This document shows positions 54,347-63,456 of a DNA stretch of 64,000 bases, piece by piece. Positions within the stretch are counted from its first letter, which is position 1, and each line of letters starts with the position of its first letter. The translations under genes were made by a program, and so were the position numbers. The DNA is from JAIOZK01 sp964468645 (lineage in GTDB: Bacteria; Bacteroidota; Bacteroidia; Bacteroidales; JAIOZK01), in contig CAYXUU010000011.1 in the NCBI GenBank assembly GCA_964468645.1, forward strand, positions 1 to 64,000. Direction: 5' to 3'. The notes beneath the pieces are model-generated. The model was not told the DNA's origin and did not search any database. It saw only the letters and a program-made list of their open reading frames with translations.

Positions 54347-54556
54347 AGCGTTTTAAATAAGTCGCAAAATTACAAAGTTCCAGCTTATCGAATAATTATT
54401 ACCCTATCAGGAAATTTTGAAGTATCAGAAAGATTCTGAATTTTCCATTTATTCTTCTGTCATCCGTTTGAATTTAAAGTTGGCTGATAAATTTCCTGAT
54501 CGATTTAAACCAATTAGAAATTTATTCATCAAACTCAAAAACAAATATTAAATGCT

Positions 54557-55384
54557 ATGAAGACAAAAATCTTTTTCAGACTGAGTATTATTGTGATCGC
54601 CCTGCTGGTTTCTGTTGCAGGATGTAAGAAAAACAATGATGAAAATCCCGATGATGTCGATATTGAATTGACGACTGAGAACGCTACTGCTGAGGTTATT
54701 ATTAACGATGTAACCAATATTGCCGATCTTGCTTACAATCAAAATTCAACCGCTTACAAAGACGGATTCCCATACAGTAATTGTGCAACACTCTCATTTG
54801 ATACAACAGTAATTCCAAACAGGATCGTGATTGATTTTGGAGAAGAAAACTGCCTTTGTACAGATTTGAGATATCGCAGGGGCAAAATATATGTGGCTTT
54901 TTCAGGGGGTTATTTCCAGGCAGGTTCATTCCGGAATATCACCACGGAAAACTATTTTGTAAATGATAACCAGGTTCTACTCGATAAAACAGTTACCACC
55001 GAAGGATTAAATAATTCAGGTAATTATTATTTCACCATTGTAGAAGAGTGTACGATCAACTGGTCGGAAGGCGGTAGCCTGCACTGGGAATCAGAAAGAG
55101 GCCGGGAATGGATTGAAGGCAGTACCACGATATTAAATATCTTTGATGATGTTTACCTGATCAGCGGTTCTGCTAGCGGCACCCGCCCTGATGGACAAAC
55201 ATACACACAGGTTATCACCAATCCTTTACGGGTAGAAATCAGCTGCTCGAATATCGTTAGTGGAACCGTTGACATAACCCCCGAAGGTAAACCGGTAAGG
55301 ACCCTTGATTATGGTGATGGTATCTGTGACCGGATAGCCACAGTAACTGTTTTAGGCTATACGTTCACTATACTGCTCTGGTAA
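54557..55384 (+). CDS. Hypothetical lipoprotein
   Basis: This 275-residue protein has a lipobox (SVAGCK, Cys ~23) and an Asn/Asp-rich linker (KKNNDENPDDVD). Two repeated-looking beta-rich halves follow, each containing FGEENCLC-like or LDYGDGICD cysteine-and-glycine motifs (about residues 85-100 and 250-262). The family is not recognised. It is divergent from mfd across ~210 bases. Confidence 0.65.
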   Translation: MKTKIFFRLSIIVIALLVSVAGCKKNNDENPDDVDIELTTENATAEVIINDVTNIADLAYNQNSTAYKDGFPYSNCATLSFDTTVIPNRIVIDFGEENCLCTDLRYRRGKIYVAFSGGYFQAGSFRNITTENYFVNDNQVLLDKTVTTEGLNNSGNYYFTIVEECTINWSEGGSLHWESERGREWIEGSTTILNIFDDVYLISGSASGTRPDGQTYTQVITNPLRVEISCSNIVSGTVDITPEGKPVRTLDYGDGICDRIATVTVLGYTFTILLW

Positions 55385-55628
55385 ATAACAAATTACAAGC
55401 TACAAATAACAAATAAGTACCAATACCAAAATTCAAAACTCCAAACATTCTAATAATAGCCAGAGAGTTTTGATCATTGAAAATTGCAATTTGGTATTTA
55501 TTTGTTATTTGGAGTTTAGGGTTTGGAGTGTACTAGAAAAACAGGTTCTGTATCAAGTTCTTTGATATTCTCTGGTATTTTCTGGTGTTTTAGAGTAACT
55601 TTGTTCTACTTATCTTAAAAAGCATTTT
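55385..55628. repeat. Intergenic inverted repeat
   Basis: A 21-base arm at 55403-55423 (CAAATAACAAATAA...) matches the reverse complement of 55491-55511 with one mismatch. It is flanked by further ACTCCAAAC/GGAGTTTAG-type matches, giving a ~130-base imperfect palindrome. No gene is seen. Confidence 0.6.
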
Positions 55629-56039
55629 ATGGGGATGGAGAACAACGATTTCCTGTGTCCACATTGCAGGGGACATCTAAAACCTCTGGACAAAATAATA
55701 TTCTCGGTAAAAACCCGTGACGGCAGGACCGGGATGTTATTATTAAGCCCATTACTTGGTGAATATACAATTACCAAGCACAATTCTTTTAAACTTCGTG
55801 AAGGGGAGCACCTGGAATTTTACTGCCCGATGTGCCACAACAGCTTATCCTCCATTGATGAGCATATCAACCTTGCCAAGATCCTGATGTTAAACCCGGA
55901 AGGAAAGGAATTTGAGATTATTTTCTCAAAAATCGTTGGGGAAAAATGCACTTACAGATTACTCGGGGAAAATATAGAACCTTTTGGCCCCGACGCCAGG
56001 GAGTATTACAATTACTGGGGGGAGCAACCGGAGTATTGA
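55629..56039 (+). CDS. Small two-knuckle zinc-site protein of unknown function
   Basis: This 136-residue cytoplasmic protein has two CxxC knuckles (FLCPHCRGHLKPLD at residues ~9-22 and FYCPMCHNSLSSID at ~77-90) that probably bind one zinc. Between them is a beta-rich stretch and after them an acidic C-terminus. The family is not known to me. ATG 55635 is an alternative start two codons in. Confidence 0.6.
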   Translation: MGMENNDFLCPHCRGHLKPLDKIIFSVKTRDGRTGMLLLSPLLGEYTITKHNSFKLREGEHLEFYCPMCHNSLSSIDEHINLAKILMLNPEGKEFEIIFSKIVGEKCTYRLLGENIEPFGPDAREYYNYWGEQPEY

Positions 56040-56099
56040 TGGGACGATTTTCGATGTTCGATTTGGTGATTTTCGATTCGTCAACCGTCCATCGTCCAT

Positions 56100-56606
56100 C
56101 TAATAATCGTCACCTTTTTGACGATCGTACCTTAGCACTTCTTCATCAAAATATTCTATCAGCACTCCTGCCAGCCCGAACATCTCTTCCGATTCTTTGC
56201 CGGCGTGATATTTTTTCTCACAAACCACGCGTTTTATCCCACAGTTGATGAGCAACATGGCACAGGTACGGCATGGGGTCATCCGGCAGTAGCATGTACC
56301 GCCTTCCAAAGAGATACCCAGTTTGGCCGCCTGACATATTGCATTTTGCTCAGCATGCACTGTCCGCATACAATGGGTGCTGTTAGTGCCATCCTGGTGG
56401 GTAACTTTCTTCAGGAGATGCCCTACTTCATCACAATGAGCAAGCCCATGTGGTGAACCAACATAGCCGGTTACAAGGATCTGCTTATTTCTAACAATAA
56501 CGCATCCGCTTCTTCCCCTGTCGCAGGTTGCCCTTTTTGCTACAGTACTCGCAAGATCCATAAAATACTCATCCCAGGTAGGTCTTATATGTTTCTGATT
56601 ATTCAT
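56100..56606 (-). CDS. dCMP deaminase family protein (ComEB-like)
   Basis: This 168-residue zinc deaminase has the HAE motif (TVHAEQNAICQAAK) and the paired cysteines PCRTC of the cytidine/deoxycytidylate deaminase fold, with an N-terminal RPTWDEYFMDLA and GRSGCVIVRNKQILVTGYVGSP typical of ComEB-type dCMP deaminases (dCMP to dUMP). It overlaps the kinase-like gene upstream by eight bases, so the two are translationally coupled, consistent with deoxynucleotide metabolism. Extra Cys and His residues near the C-terminus (YCRMTPC, CEKKYH) may form part of the zinc site. Confidence 0.9.
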   Translation of the reverse strand: MNNQKHIRPTWDEYFMDLASTVAKRATCDRGRSGCVIVRNKQILVTGYVGSPHGLAHCDEVGHLLKKVTHQDGTNSTHCMRTVHAEQNAICQAAKLGISLEGGTCYCRMTPCRTCAMLLINCGIKRVVCEKKYHAGKESEEMFGLAGVLIEYFDEEVLRYDRQKGDDY

Positions 56607-57159
56607 TATTTATTTTTTGGAGGATACGTTCAACCTGCTTATATAATTCTTCTAATAACCCATTGTTTGCAAAAACAAAATCAGCCATTTCCCTGCATTT
56701 AAGAAGGTTCTGCTTATTGGGATCGGAAGAAATCATCTCCCTTTCTTCATTTTCAACAAAGGTCTCGAAAGTAACCTGGTCGGTTACCGAATTTCTTAAT
56801 TTAATTCTGCTGTACCGAATGTAGGGATCTGCATCAACAGCAAAAAGAAAAAACCTGGATTTACCCTTCAGCGATTCAACTTCACCTGGGGTACGAATAC
56901 TTTCAATGATACAGTCCTTCCCCGACTTTATGGCTTGTTTGTAAAGCTCATCAACGATGTAAGATGGAGAGTGTTTCATTCGCAGGTCATTGGCTGTCGT
57001 AGTCATGGTATCCCTGTTAACAGGCAACCCACGCCTGATAATCTCTTCAACAATAAAGTTACGTACGGAGTAATGATTGAAATCTTTGTTCCTGGTGAGA
57101 TAATCAACAATAGTCCCTTTGCCGGCACCCAAGGTTCCTGTGATTCCAATGATTAGCAT
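56599..57159 (-). CDS. P-loop nucleotide kinase-like protein
   Basis: This 186-residue protein begins with a Walker A GTLGAGKGTIVDYL and has the lid-like NSVTDQVTFETFVENEERE and a LIIESIRTPGEVESL segment. It resembles AAA-type dephospho-CoA kinase or deoxynucleoside monophosphate kinase-like proteins; the precise substrate cannot be read. Its overlap with the dCMP deaminase gene suggests deoxynucleotide synthesis. It is followed upstream by a region of tandem repeats. Confidence 0.78.
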   Translation of the reverse strand: MLIIGITGTLGAGKGTIVDYLTRNKDFNHYSVRNFIVEEIIRRGLPVNRDTMTTTANDLRMKHSPSYIVDELYKQAIKSGKDCIIESIRTPGEVESLKGKSRFFLFAVDADPYIRYSRIKLRNSVTDQVTFETFVENEEREMISSDPNKQNLLKCREMADFVFANNGLLEELYKQVERILQKINNE

Positions 57160-57480
57160 AAAGCAAAAATAAGGGAAAAATCTAATTGGTCATTAGTCAT
57201 TGGTTATTAGTCAATTGGTGGTCATACAATAGTTATACGGTTGTCATTCAATGGTTATTCGGTTGTCATTCAATGGTTATTCGGTTGTCATTCAATGGTT
57301 ATTCGATTGTCATTCAATGGTTATTCGATAGTTAATCGGTTGATATTCGATGGTCACTCTATTCACTATTCAACAATCACTATTCAACGATATCCAAAGT
57401 TATGCTGATATTTATTAAAACTGCTTCCTGAATATATTGTGTAAAATTCAACTTCTTTATTATGAATTGAACTTATCCAA
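57160..57480. repeat. Intergenic tandem repeats
   Basis: A 22-base unit starting CGGTTGTCATTC is repeated four times at 57238-57325, with one base change in the last copy. Degenerate TCATTCAATGGTTATT-like words flank it on both sides. No gene is seen. The repeats are in an AT-rich gap between two leftward genes. Confidence 0.75.
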
Positions 57481-58485
57481 TCAGTTAGTTATTATCTTAT
57501 TCCCACAATTTCCACATTCACCTTCTGCATTTAAATTCAACAATTGTGTTTTATACCTGTTCCTGCTGATCACCATTTCTTTACATTCGTTGCAGAAGGT
57601 ATGCTGCCCATAAGTGGTTGAGACATTCCCCATAAAAACATAGTCCAGAGACTCTCCAGCGATTCGATATAGCTTTGCAAGTGTTTGATATGGTGTTGGC
57701 GGGTTGTTCATTTTATACGACGGATAATATGCCGATATATGAAGGACTGTATCAGATCCCAGTTCTTCTCCGATCCATTCCACCATATTACGGAACTCAT
57801 GCTCATCATCGTTTTCTGCGGTAATGATCAGATTGGTAATTTCGAGGTGTTTCCCGGATTTACGGATTTCCTTCAGGGTGTTCTTAACAGGTTCAAGCCG
57901 GCCTCCACATAATTTTCTATAAAAATTATCTGAAAAAGATTTCAGATCAACACTGAATGCATCCATTACCGGTAATATATCCTGAAGTGGTTGTTCATTG
58001 ATGAATCCATTGGTGACCATTACATTCTTAAGCCCCTGAGCACTGGCAAGCTTAGCAATATCAGCCATAAACTCATACCAAACCGTGGGTTCGTTATAGG
58101 TATATGCTAATCCAATGTTATCCTTATTGGCCCTGGCAATGGATACCAGGTCAGATGGTGTGTATTGTTTCAGGTAATTGAATTGATCAGGTGATGCCTG
58201 TGATATTTCCCAGTTCTGGCAGAATTGGCAATGGAAGTTACAACCAATCCCACCTACCGAGAATATGATCTTTCCCGGGTGATAATGATAGAGGGGCTTT
58301 TTCTCAATTGGATCAAATCCCGCTGAACAAATCCTGCCGTAAGTCTCAGCATAAAGGATACCCTCCCTGTTTTTTCTTATTTTGCAATTCCCCTGCTTTC
58401 CTTCATTGATCCTGCATTGTTGAGGACACAGGTAACATTCTACAATCTGATCCTGCTTTTTATTATAGTATTGGGCCTCTTTCAT
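57481..58485 (-). CDS. AmmeMemoRadiSam-system radical SAM enzyme
   Basis: This 334-residue radical SAM protein has the cluster motif CNFHCQFC (in GGIGCNFHCQFCQNWEISQ), preceded by an N-terminal zinc-like YLCPQQCRINEGKQGNC. It ends with FCNECKEMVISRN and GECGNCGNK. This is the layout I know as the AmmeMemoRadiSam (AmrS-type) family, related to pyruvate formate-lyase activating enzymes. Its biochemical product is not known to me. The usual AMMECR1 and MEMO partners are not adjacent in this window. Confidence 0.85.
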   Translation of the reverse strand: MKEAQYYNKKQDQIVECYLCPQQCRINEGKQGNCKIRKNREGILYAETYGRICSAGFDPIEKKPLYHYHPGKIIFSVGGIGCNFHCQFCQNWEISQASPDQFNYLKQYTPSDLVSIARANKDNIGLAYTYNEPTVWYEFMADIAKLASAQGLKNVMVTNGFINEQPLQDILPVMDAFSVDLKSFSDNFYRKLCGGRLEPVKNTLKEIRKSGKHLEITNLIITAENDDEHEFRNMVEWIGEELGSDTVLHISAYYPSYKMNNPPTPYQTLAKLYRIAGESLDYVFMGNVSTTYGQHTFCNECKEMVISRNRYKTQLLNLNAEGECGNCGNKIITN

Positions 58486-58545
58486 GTTTTAATCAATAAT
58501 TAGTACTAAGATAAGAAATTGTTAAGATTATACATTGACTTCATT

Positions 58546-59148
58546 TCAATGACCTGAACTCTCCGTCTTAATCTCCCTAATCCATTTATCCATTTCCACC
58601 GGTTTATATCCTTTAAGTTTTGTGAGTAGCCTGTCCGGATTTTCATCAACAATGATGTTCCTTCTATGTTCTTCACGGATGAATCCCTCAACAACACCAT
58701 TATCGAGGTAGCGGAGCAGGAAATCAAAATATCCAATGGTATTCAATATTCCAAGTGGTTTATCATGTATCCTGAGCTGATTATAGGTAAGCATCTCAGC
58801 AAGTTCATCCAGTGTTCCGTAACCACCGGGCAGGGCAATGAAGGCGTCACTCAAATCAGCCATTAATACTTTTCTTTCCTGCATGGAATCCACTGTGTGC
58901 ATCCTGGTAATTTCCGGGTGGGCTACCTCTTTTTCAATTAAACTTTTAGGCATTACCCCGATAACTGTTCCTCCACCATTCAGCATGGTATCTGCCAGTA
59001 TCTTCATCAGGCCAACATTTGCCCCACCATAAATCAGTTCCAGGTCTCTCTTCAGTAACAACTCTGCCAGTAAGCGTGCAACTGCCCGGTATTCATCCTT
59101 AAGCCCCATACTTGAACCACAGAACACACCAATTCGATTCATTTTCAT
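58546..59148 (-). CDS. LOG-family (TIGR00730) Rossmann protein
   Basis: This 200-residue protein carries the lysine decarboxylase-like motif PGGYGTLDELAEML, preceded by GVFCGSSMG and YGGANVGLMKILAD. Family members act as nucleoside 5'-monophosphate phosphoribohydrolases (cytokinin-activating LOG type). It should be cytoplasmic. The gene is leftward; 60 bases separate it from the radical SAM gene it precedes, and ~120 bases separate it from divergent manA. Confidence 0.9.
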   Translation of the reverse strand: MKMNRIGVFCGSSMGLKDEYRAVARLLAELLLKRDLELIYGGANVGLMKILADTMLNGGGTVIGVMPKSLIEKEVAHPEITRMHTVDSMQERKVLMADLSDAFIALPGGYGTLDELAEMLTYNQLRIHDKPLGILNTIGYFDFLLRYLDNGVVEGFIREEHRRNIIVDENPDRLLTKLKGYKPVEMDKWIREIKTESSGH

Positions 59149-59236
59149 AGTACAATTGTCAGATTATACATTAATTAAATAGTGGCTAAAAGTACGTAAA
59201 CCGGTTCAGATATCATCGCCATGGATTATTTATTTT

Positions 59237-59244
59237 TATCTTTG
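59237..59244 (+). promoter_or_regulatory. Candidate -7 element for manA
   Basis: TATCTTTG matches TAnnTTTG and ends 24 bases before the manA ATG at 59269. Confidence 0.55.
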
Positions 59245-59268
59245 CCGAATTCACCCTAAACAACAAGT

Positions 59269-60249
59269 ATGAACAGATTATACCCCCTTAAATTCAAACC
59301 CATTTTTATGGATAAAATATGGGGAGGTACTAAAATCAAGTCCGAATTCGGAATGGACTTTTCACCACTGCCAAACTGTGGTGAGGCATGGGTATTGTCT
59401 GGCGTAAAGGATCATCAGTCTGTTGTTGAAAATGGTTTTCTGGCAGGTAATGAGTTGAATGAATTGATAGAGGTTTATATGGAAGACCTGGTTGGGGATA
59501 AGATTTTTGAAGAGCATGGACATGAATTCCCTGTACTTATAAAAATCATCGATTCACGTGACTGGCTGTCCATCCAGGTACACCCTGATGATAAACTGGC
59601 CCGTAAGCGTAAGATCGGAAATGGTAAAACCGAAATGTGGTATGTTATCAATGCCGATGAAAATGCAGAACTGATCAGCGGATTTAATCAGGAGGCTGAT
59701 AAGGAGTTGTATCTTAAACACCTTGGGAATAAAAGCCTGAAAGAAATACTGAATATTGAAAAAGTAAATAAAGGTGATGTGTTTTTTATGCCAGCCGGCA
59801 GAGTTCATGCTTTGGGGCCTGGTGTTTTTCTTGCAGAGATTCAGCAAACGTCAGATACCACATACCGTATCTATGATTACGACCGTATTCAGCCAGATGG
59901 TACTTACCGGGAGGTTCATACCGAGCAGGCTCTCGATGCCATTGACTTTACCTTCCATGATAATTATAGAACAAAATACAAAGTTGTTCTTAATGAAACC
60001 GGTGAACTTGTCAGCTGTCCTTATTTTACGACCAACCTGCTTCAATTGAATACCGGCATAACAAAAGATTATTCCCAGCTGGATTCTTTTGTTGCATATA
60101 TGGGCCTGGAAGGTAGTTTCAGGATAAGCTACAGGGATGGGAATGTCATCTGTAATCCGGGAGAAGTTTACTTAATTCCAGCAGAGCTTGATGAGATCAG
60201 GCTTTATCCTGAAAAATTGGCAAAGTTATTGGAAGTTTATGTTATTTGA
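59269..60249 (+). CDS. manA: Mannose-6-phosphate isomerase, class I
   Basis: This 326-residue cupin-type isomerase interconverts mannose 6-phosphate and fructose 6-phosphate. Zinc-ligand and active-site motifs are LSIQVHPDDKLARKR, GKTEMWYVI, and FFMPAGRVHALGPGVFLAEIQQTSDTTYRIYDYDR. It has normal class I short-form length. It could serve mannose released by the GH92 mannosidase elsewhere in the window, or supply GDP-mannose; no sugar-phosphate neighbours are adjacent. Confidence 0.93.
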   Translation: MNRLYPLKFKPIFMDKIWGGTKIKSEFGMDFSPLPNCGEAWVLSGVKDHQSVVENGFLAGNELNELIEVYMEDLVGDKIFEEHGHEFPVLIKIIDSRDWLSIQVHPDDKLARKRKIGNGKTEMWYVINADENAELISGFNQEADKELYLKHLGNKSLKEILNIEKVNKGDVFFMPAGRVHALGPGVFLAEIQQTSDTTYRIYDYDRIQPDGTYREVHTEQALDAIDFTFHDNYRTKYKVVLNETGELVSCPYFTTNLLQLNTGITKDYSQLDSFVAYMGLEGSFRISYRDGNVICNPGEVYLIPAELDEIRLYPEKLAKLLEVYVI

Positions 60250-60374
60250 GTGTCTTATGCAACCTTTCATAAAACAGGGTTGTCAATAGCATCATGTTAA
60301 TTTAGAACACATATACATACTATTTCATATTTATAAAAGTTATTATAAGTTAAATAATCAATAAATTTACGTAG

Positions 60375-60890
60375 ATGAAGAAATTAGGTTTATTATTTGC
60401 AGGATTTCTGATCGTTACACTGGCCTGGTCACAGAACACCAAAAGCCTTCCATCCGTTGAGATCAAATCATCTGATGGCACACCCTTTAATACCAAAAAT
60501 ATTAAGAATGACGGTGATCCGATAATTATAAGCTTCTGGGCATTGTGGTGTAAACCTTGTATCAGGGAATTAAACACCATAGCCGATGTTTATGAAGACT
60601 GGCAGGATGAAACAGGTGTTAAACTTTTTGCAATATCAATTGATGATGTCAGGTCAAGCTCAAAAGTGATGCCTTTTGCTAATGGTAACGACTGGGAATA
60701 TGATATTCTCCTGGATGCAAACGGGGACTTCAAACGGGCAATGAATGTGAATATGATACCACATATGTTTATCGTGGATGGTGAAGGAAAAGTTGTCTGG
60801 CAGCATACTTCATTTGCAGAAGGGGGTGAGATAGAGATCTTCGAGGTACTCCAGAAAATTGCTGCCGGAGAAAACATTAAAAGCCACTAA
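60375..60890 (+). CDS. TlpA-family thioredoxin-like protein, exported
   Basis: This 171-residue protein has a signal peptide (VTLAWSQN). The thioredoxin fold has the active site WCKPC in SFWALWCKPCIRELN, and the cis-Pro region is NMIPHMFIVDGEGKVV. It should be a periplasmic disulfide reductase or oxidase. It lies 20 bases upstream of the DUF6029 gene, which is followed by an Omp28-like gene. This order suggests a redox-coupled envelope unit. Confidence 0.9.
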   Translation: MKKLGLLFAGFLIVTLAWSQNTKSLPSVEIKSSDGTPFNTKNIKNDGDPIIISFWALWCKPCIRELNTIADVYEDWQDETGVKLFAISIDDVRSSSKVMPFANGNDWEYDILLDANGDFKRAMNVNMIPHMFIVDGEGKVVWQHTSFAEGGEIEIFEVLQKIAAGENIKSH

Positions 60891-60910
60891 TCATTTTCAA
60901 AGCAAATATT

Positions 60911-62608
60911 ATGAGAAAGAAATTTACTTATCTGATCATCCTGACTGTATTCTTCCCTTTTATTTCTTATTCACAGGGAGTTTTAGAAGGTGGATCGGTC
61001 CATGGGAATTTTCAGTTGGATGCACAGTATTATCAGCCCGACGAAGCCCTTGGTATTACAGATTCTTCACTTGCAGGGAATGTTTTCGGAATGAATGGTT
61101 TTGGAAACATCATTTATACCAATAGGAATTTCTCAGCAGGCCTCAGGTATGAAGCTTATCTACCACCACTGAATGGTTTCGATAAAAGGTTTGAAGGGCA
61201 TGGAATACCTTATTGGTTTGCCAGCTATAAAAACGATTTTATTGATGTTACCGCAGGGCATTTTTATGAACAGTTCGGAAATGGATTGATATTGAGAAGT
61301 TATGAAGAATGGACACTGGGATATGACAACAATATCAACGGATTAAGGGTCAAGATCAATCCCACAGAGGGTATTTACCTGAAGGGGCTTATCGGAACAC
61401 AAAGAGCTTACTGGGAACCTTACAAGGATAACAACAGGGCCATTATTAAAGGTGCAGATGTGGAGTTTTACCTGAATGATATTTTCAATGGAATGAACAA
61501 CAGTAAAACCCGTGTTATGCTGGGAGGTAGTTTTGTGAGTAAATACCAGGAAGTTGAACATGAATTCGCAACAGATACAGTTTTCTATGAATGTATCATG
61601 CCAAAAAATGTTGCATCATTTGCCGGAAGGGCTAATATTATCAATGGTGGATTTAATCTCATCGGTGAATATGCCTATAAAATCAATGATCCATCACAGA
61701 TGAATAATTTCATCTATAAAAACGGTGAGGCATTGTTTGTATCTGCCTCATACTCACAAAAAGGATTTGGAGCTACAGTAGCATTCAAAAGGATAGATAA
61801 TATGAGCTATAAATCTGATATCTATGAAGAATCCAACGCCCTGGATATTAATTATCTTCCTCCATTGACCAAGCAACATGTTTACAGCCTGGCCACGCTT
61901 TATCCCTATGCAACACAGCCCAATGGCGAGATTGGCATTCAGGCGCAGATTATCTATACCATTCCTAAGAAATCAAAAATAGGAGGTAAATATGGTACCA
62001 AAATCGAGTTAAATTTCTCTAAGATCAATCCCATCGAAAAACAACAGGTTAATCCCGAAACAGTCATCGACCAGGAAGGTACACTGGGTTATACCAGTGA
62101 TTTCCTAAAGTTTGGCCAACCTGATTATTTCCAGGATATCAGTGTGAAGATCAGCAAGAAGTTCAGTAAGAAATTCAAGGCTATATTATCCTATGTTAAT
62201 TTATTATACAACATTGATGTTATTGAAGGTCATCCCGGAGAACCCATCGTAAAAGCAAATATTGGAATTGCCGATTTTACATACAGGATCAATCCAACCA
62301 ATTCGATCCGAATTGAATATCAGCAGTTATTCACTAAGGAAGATCGGGGTGACTGGATGATGGGGCTTATAGAGTATAATATTGCGCCAAAATGGTTCTT
62401 CTCCATCATGGATGAATATAACTATGGCAACCCTGACGATTCGATGCAGTTACATTATTTTACCGGTTCTGTTGCTTTTGTAAAGAAATCGACCAGGATT
62501 TCAGTATCATACGGCAGGCAACGTGAAGGATTGTTGTGTGTAGGTGGGGTATGCAGGGTTGTACCGGCCTCAAACGGATTTTCACTATCAGTAACCACCA
62601 GTTTTTAA
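60911..62608 (+). CDS. DUF6029 outer-membrane barrel protein
   Basis: This 565-residue protein has a signal peptide (FISYSQG). The long beta-rich body has alternating aromatic and polar residues and a C-terminal FSLSVTTSF typical of outer-membrane barrels. The pattern matches DUF6029 as I remember it (VLEGGSVHGNFQLDAQYY near the start). The function is unknown. It is 20 bases downstream of the TlpA-like gene and 11 bases upstream of the Omp28-like gene. Confidence 0.8.
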   Translation: MRKKFTYLIILTVFFPFISYSQGVLEGGSVHGNFQLDAQYYQPDEALGITDSSLAGNVFGMNGFGNIIYTNRNFSAGLRYEAYLPPLNGFDKRFEGHGIPYWFASYKNDFIDVTAGHFYEQFGNGLILRSYEEWTLGYDNNINGLRVKINPTEGIYLKGLIGTQRAYWEPYKDNNRAIIKGADVEFYLNDIFNGMNNSKTRVMLGGSFVSKYQEVEHEFATDTVFYECIMPKNVASFAGRANIINGGFNLIGEYAYKINDPSQMNNFIYKNGEALFVSASYSQKGFGATVAFKRIDNMSYKSDIYEESNALDINYLPPLTKQHVYSLATLYPYATQPNGEIGIQAQIIYTIPKKSKIGGKYGTKIELNFSKINPIEKQQVNPETVIDQEGTLGYTSDFLKFGQPDYFQDISVKISKKFSKKFKAILSYVNLLYNIDVIEGHPGEPIVKANIGIADFTYRINPTNSIRIEYQQLFTKEDRGDWMMGLIEYNIAPKWFFSIMDEYNYGNPDDSMQLHYFTGSVAFVKKSTRISVSYGRQREGLLCVGGVCRVVPASNGFSLSVTTSF

Positions 62609-62619
62609 ATCTTAAGAAA

Positions 62620-63456
62620 ATGAAAATACTTAAAATACTTTCAATCGTTTTATTCCTCTCGTCACTGGCTTTTTTAAGTTGTGACAAGATTGATCCTCCA
62701 TATATTACCGAGGGCAACCCTATAGTCAGCAACAAGAAAGTTCTGCTTGAGGAATTCACCGGCCATAAATGTCCTAATTGCCCGCAGGGTTCAAAAATCG
62801 CCCATGACCTGCAGGGTATCTATGGCGACAAGCTCATCTTAATAAGCGTACATGCTGGATTTTTTGCCACACCCAATGCTTCCGGGCATTACACCGAGGA
62901 TTTCAGAACAACGACGGGTGATGAGCTCAATACAGATTATAATGTACAGAGTTATCCTTCTGGGATGATAAACAGAACATCCTTTGATGATAAGGTGGTA
63001 CTTGGAAAAAGTGCCTGGGCTACAGCAGTAAATGAACTGATTGCACAGCCAGAGCAAGCATTGCTGACCATAACACACACCTATACAGCCAGTACAAAAA
63101 AACTGGATATCACTGTGGCAACTGAAGTTGTACGGATCATCGAAGATCCCGTTGGTGTTTGTATTTATATAACGGGAGATACCATTGCACCACAGGAGAA
63201 CAATGATCCAACACTAGGGCCTTCTCCTGTCTGGGAAGACTATGATCATCATGATATGCTGGTCCAGTCTATTGGTGGTACCTATGGAGAGCCTGTAAAT
63301 AACAGTGAATTGCTCATGGTTGATGAAACCTATGAAAGTATTTTCTCCGGTACCTTAAAAGATGGATGGCCTGCTGGTAAATGTAAGATCGTTGCCTTTA
63401 TCTATAATATTAACACCAAAGAGGTTATCCAGGCTGAAGAAGTGGATATAATTTAA
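62620..63456 (+). CDS. Omp28-related lipoprotein with CxxC motif
   Basis: From ATG 62620 this 278-residue protein has a lipobox (LAFLSCDK, Cys ~21). The frame upstream overlaps DUF6029 and is not coding. A thioredoxin-like domain carries the active-site-like EEFTGHKCPNCPQGSKIA, then a beta-rich region matches Omp28 (QSIGGTYGEPVNN, MVDETYESIFSGTLKDGW). It is likely at the outer membrane. It is the last gene of the TlpA/DUF6029/Omp28 unit, with a hairpin terminator after it. Confidence 0.88.
   Translation: MKILKILSIVLFLSSLAFLSCDKIDPPYITEGNPIVSNKKVLLEEFTGHKCPNCPQGSKIAHDLQGIYGDKLILISVHAGFFATPNASGHYTEDFRTTTGDELNTDYNVQSYPSGMINRTSFDDKVVLGKSAWATAVNELIAQPEQALLTITHTYTASTKKLDITVATEVVRIIEDPVGVCIYITGDTIAPQENNDPTLGPSPVWEDYDHHDMLVQSIGGTYGEPVNNSELLMVDETYESIFSGTLKDGWPAGKCKIVAFIYNINTKEVIQAEEVDII

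Noticed and set aside
57238..57325. Tandem repeats considered as a CRISPR array
   Set aside because: Units are directly adjacent with no unique spacers and no cas genes are present.
62536..62619. Upstream extension of the Omp28 frame
   Set aside because: It overlaps the DUF6029 gene, and the lipoprotein signal starts at ATG 62620.
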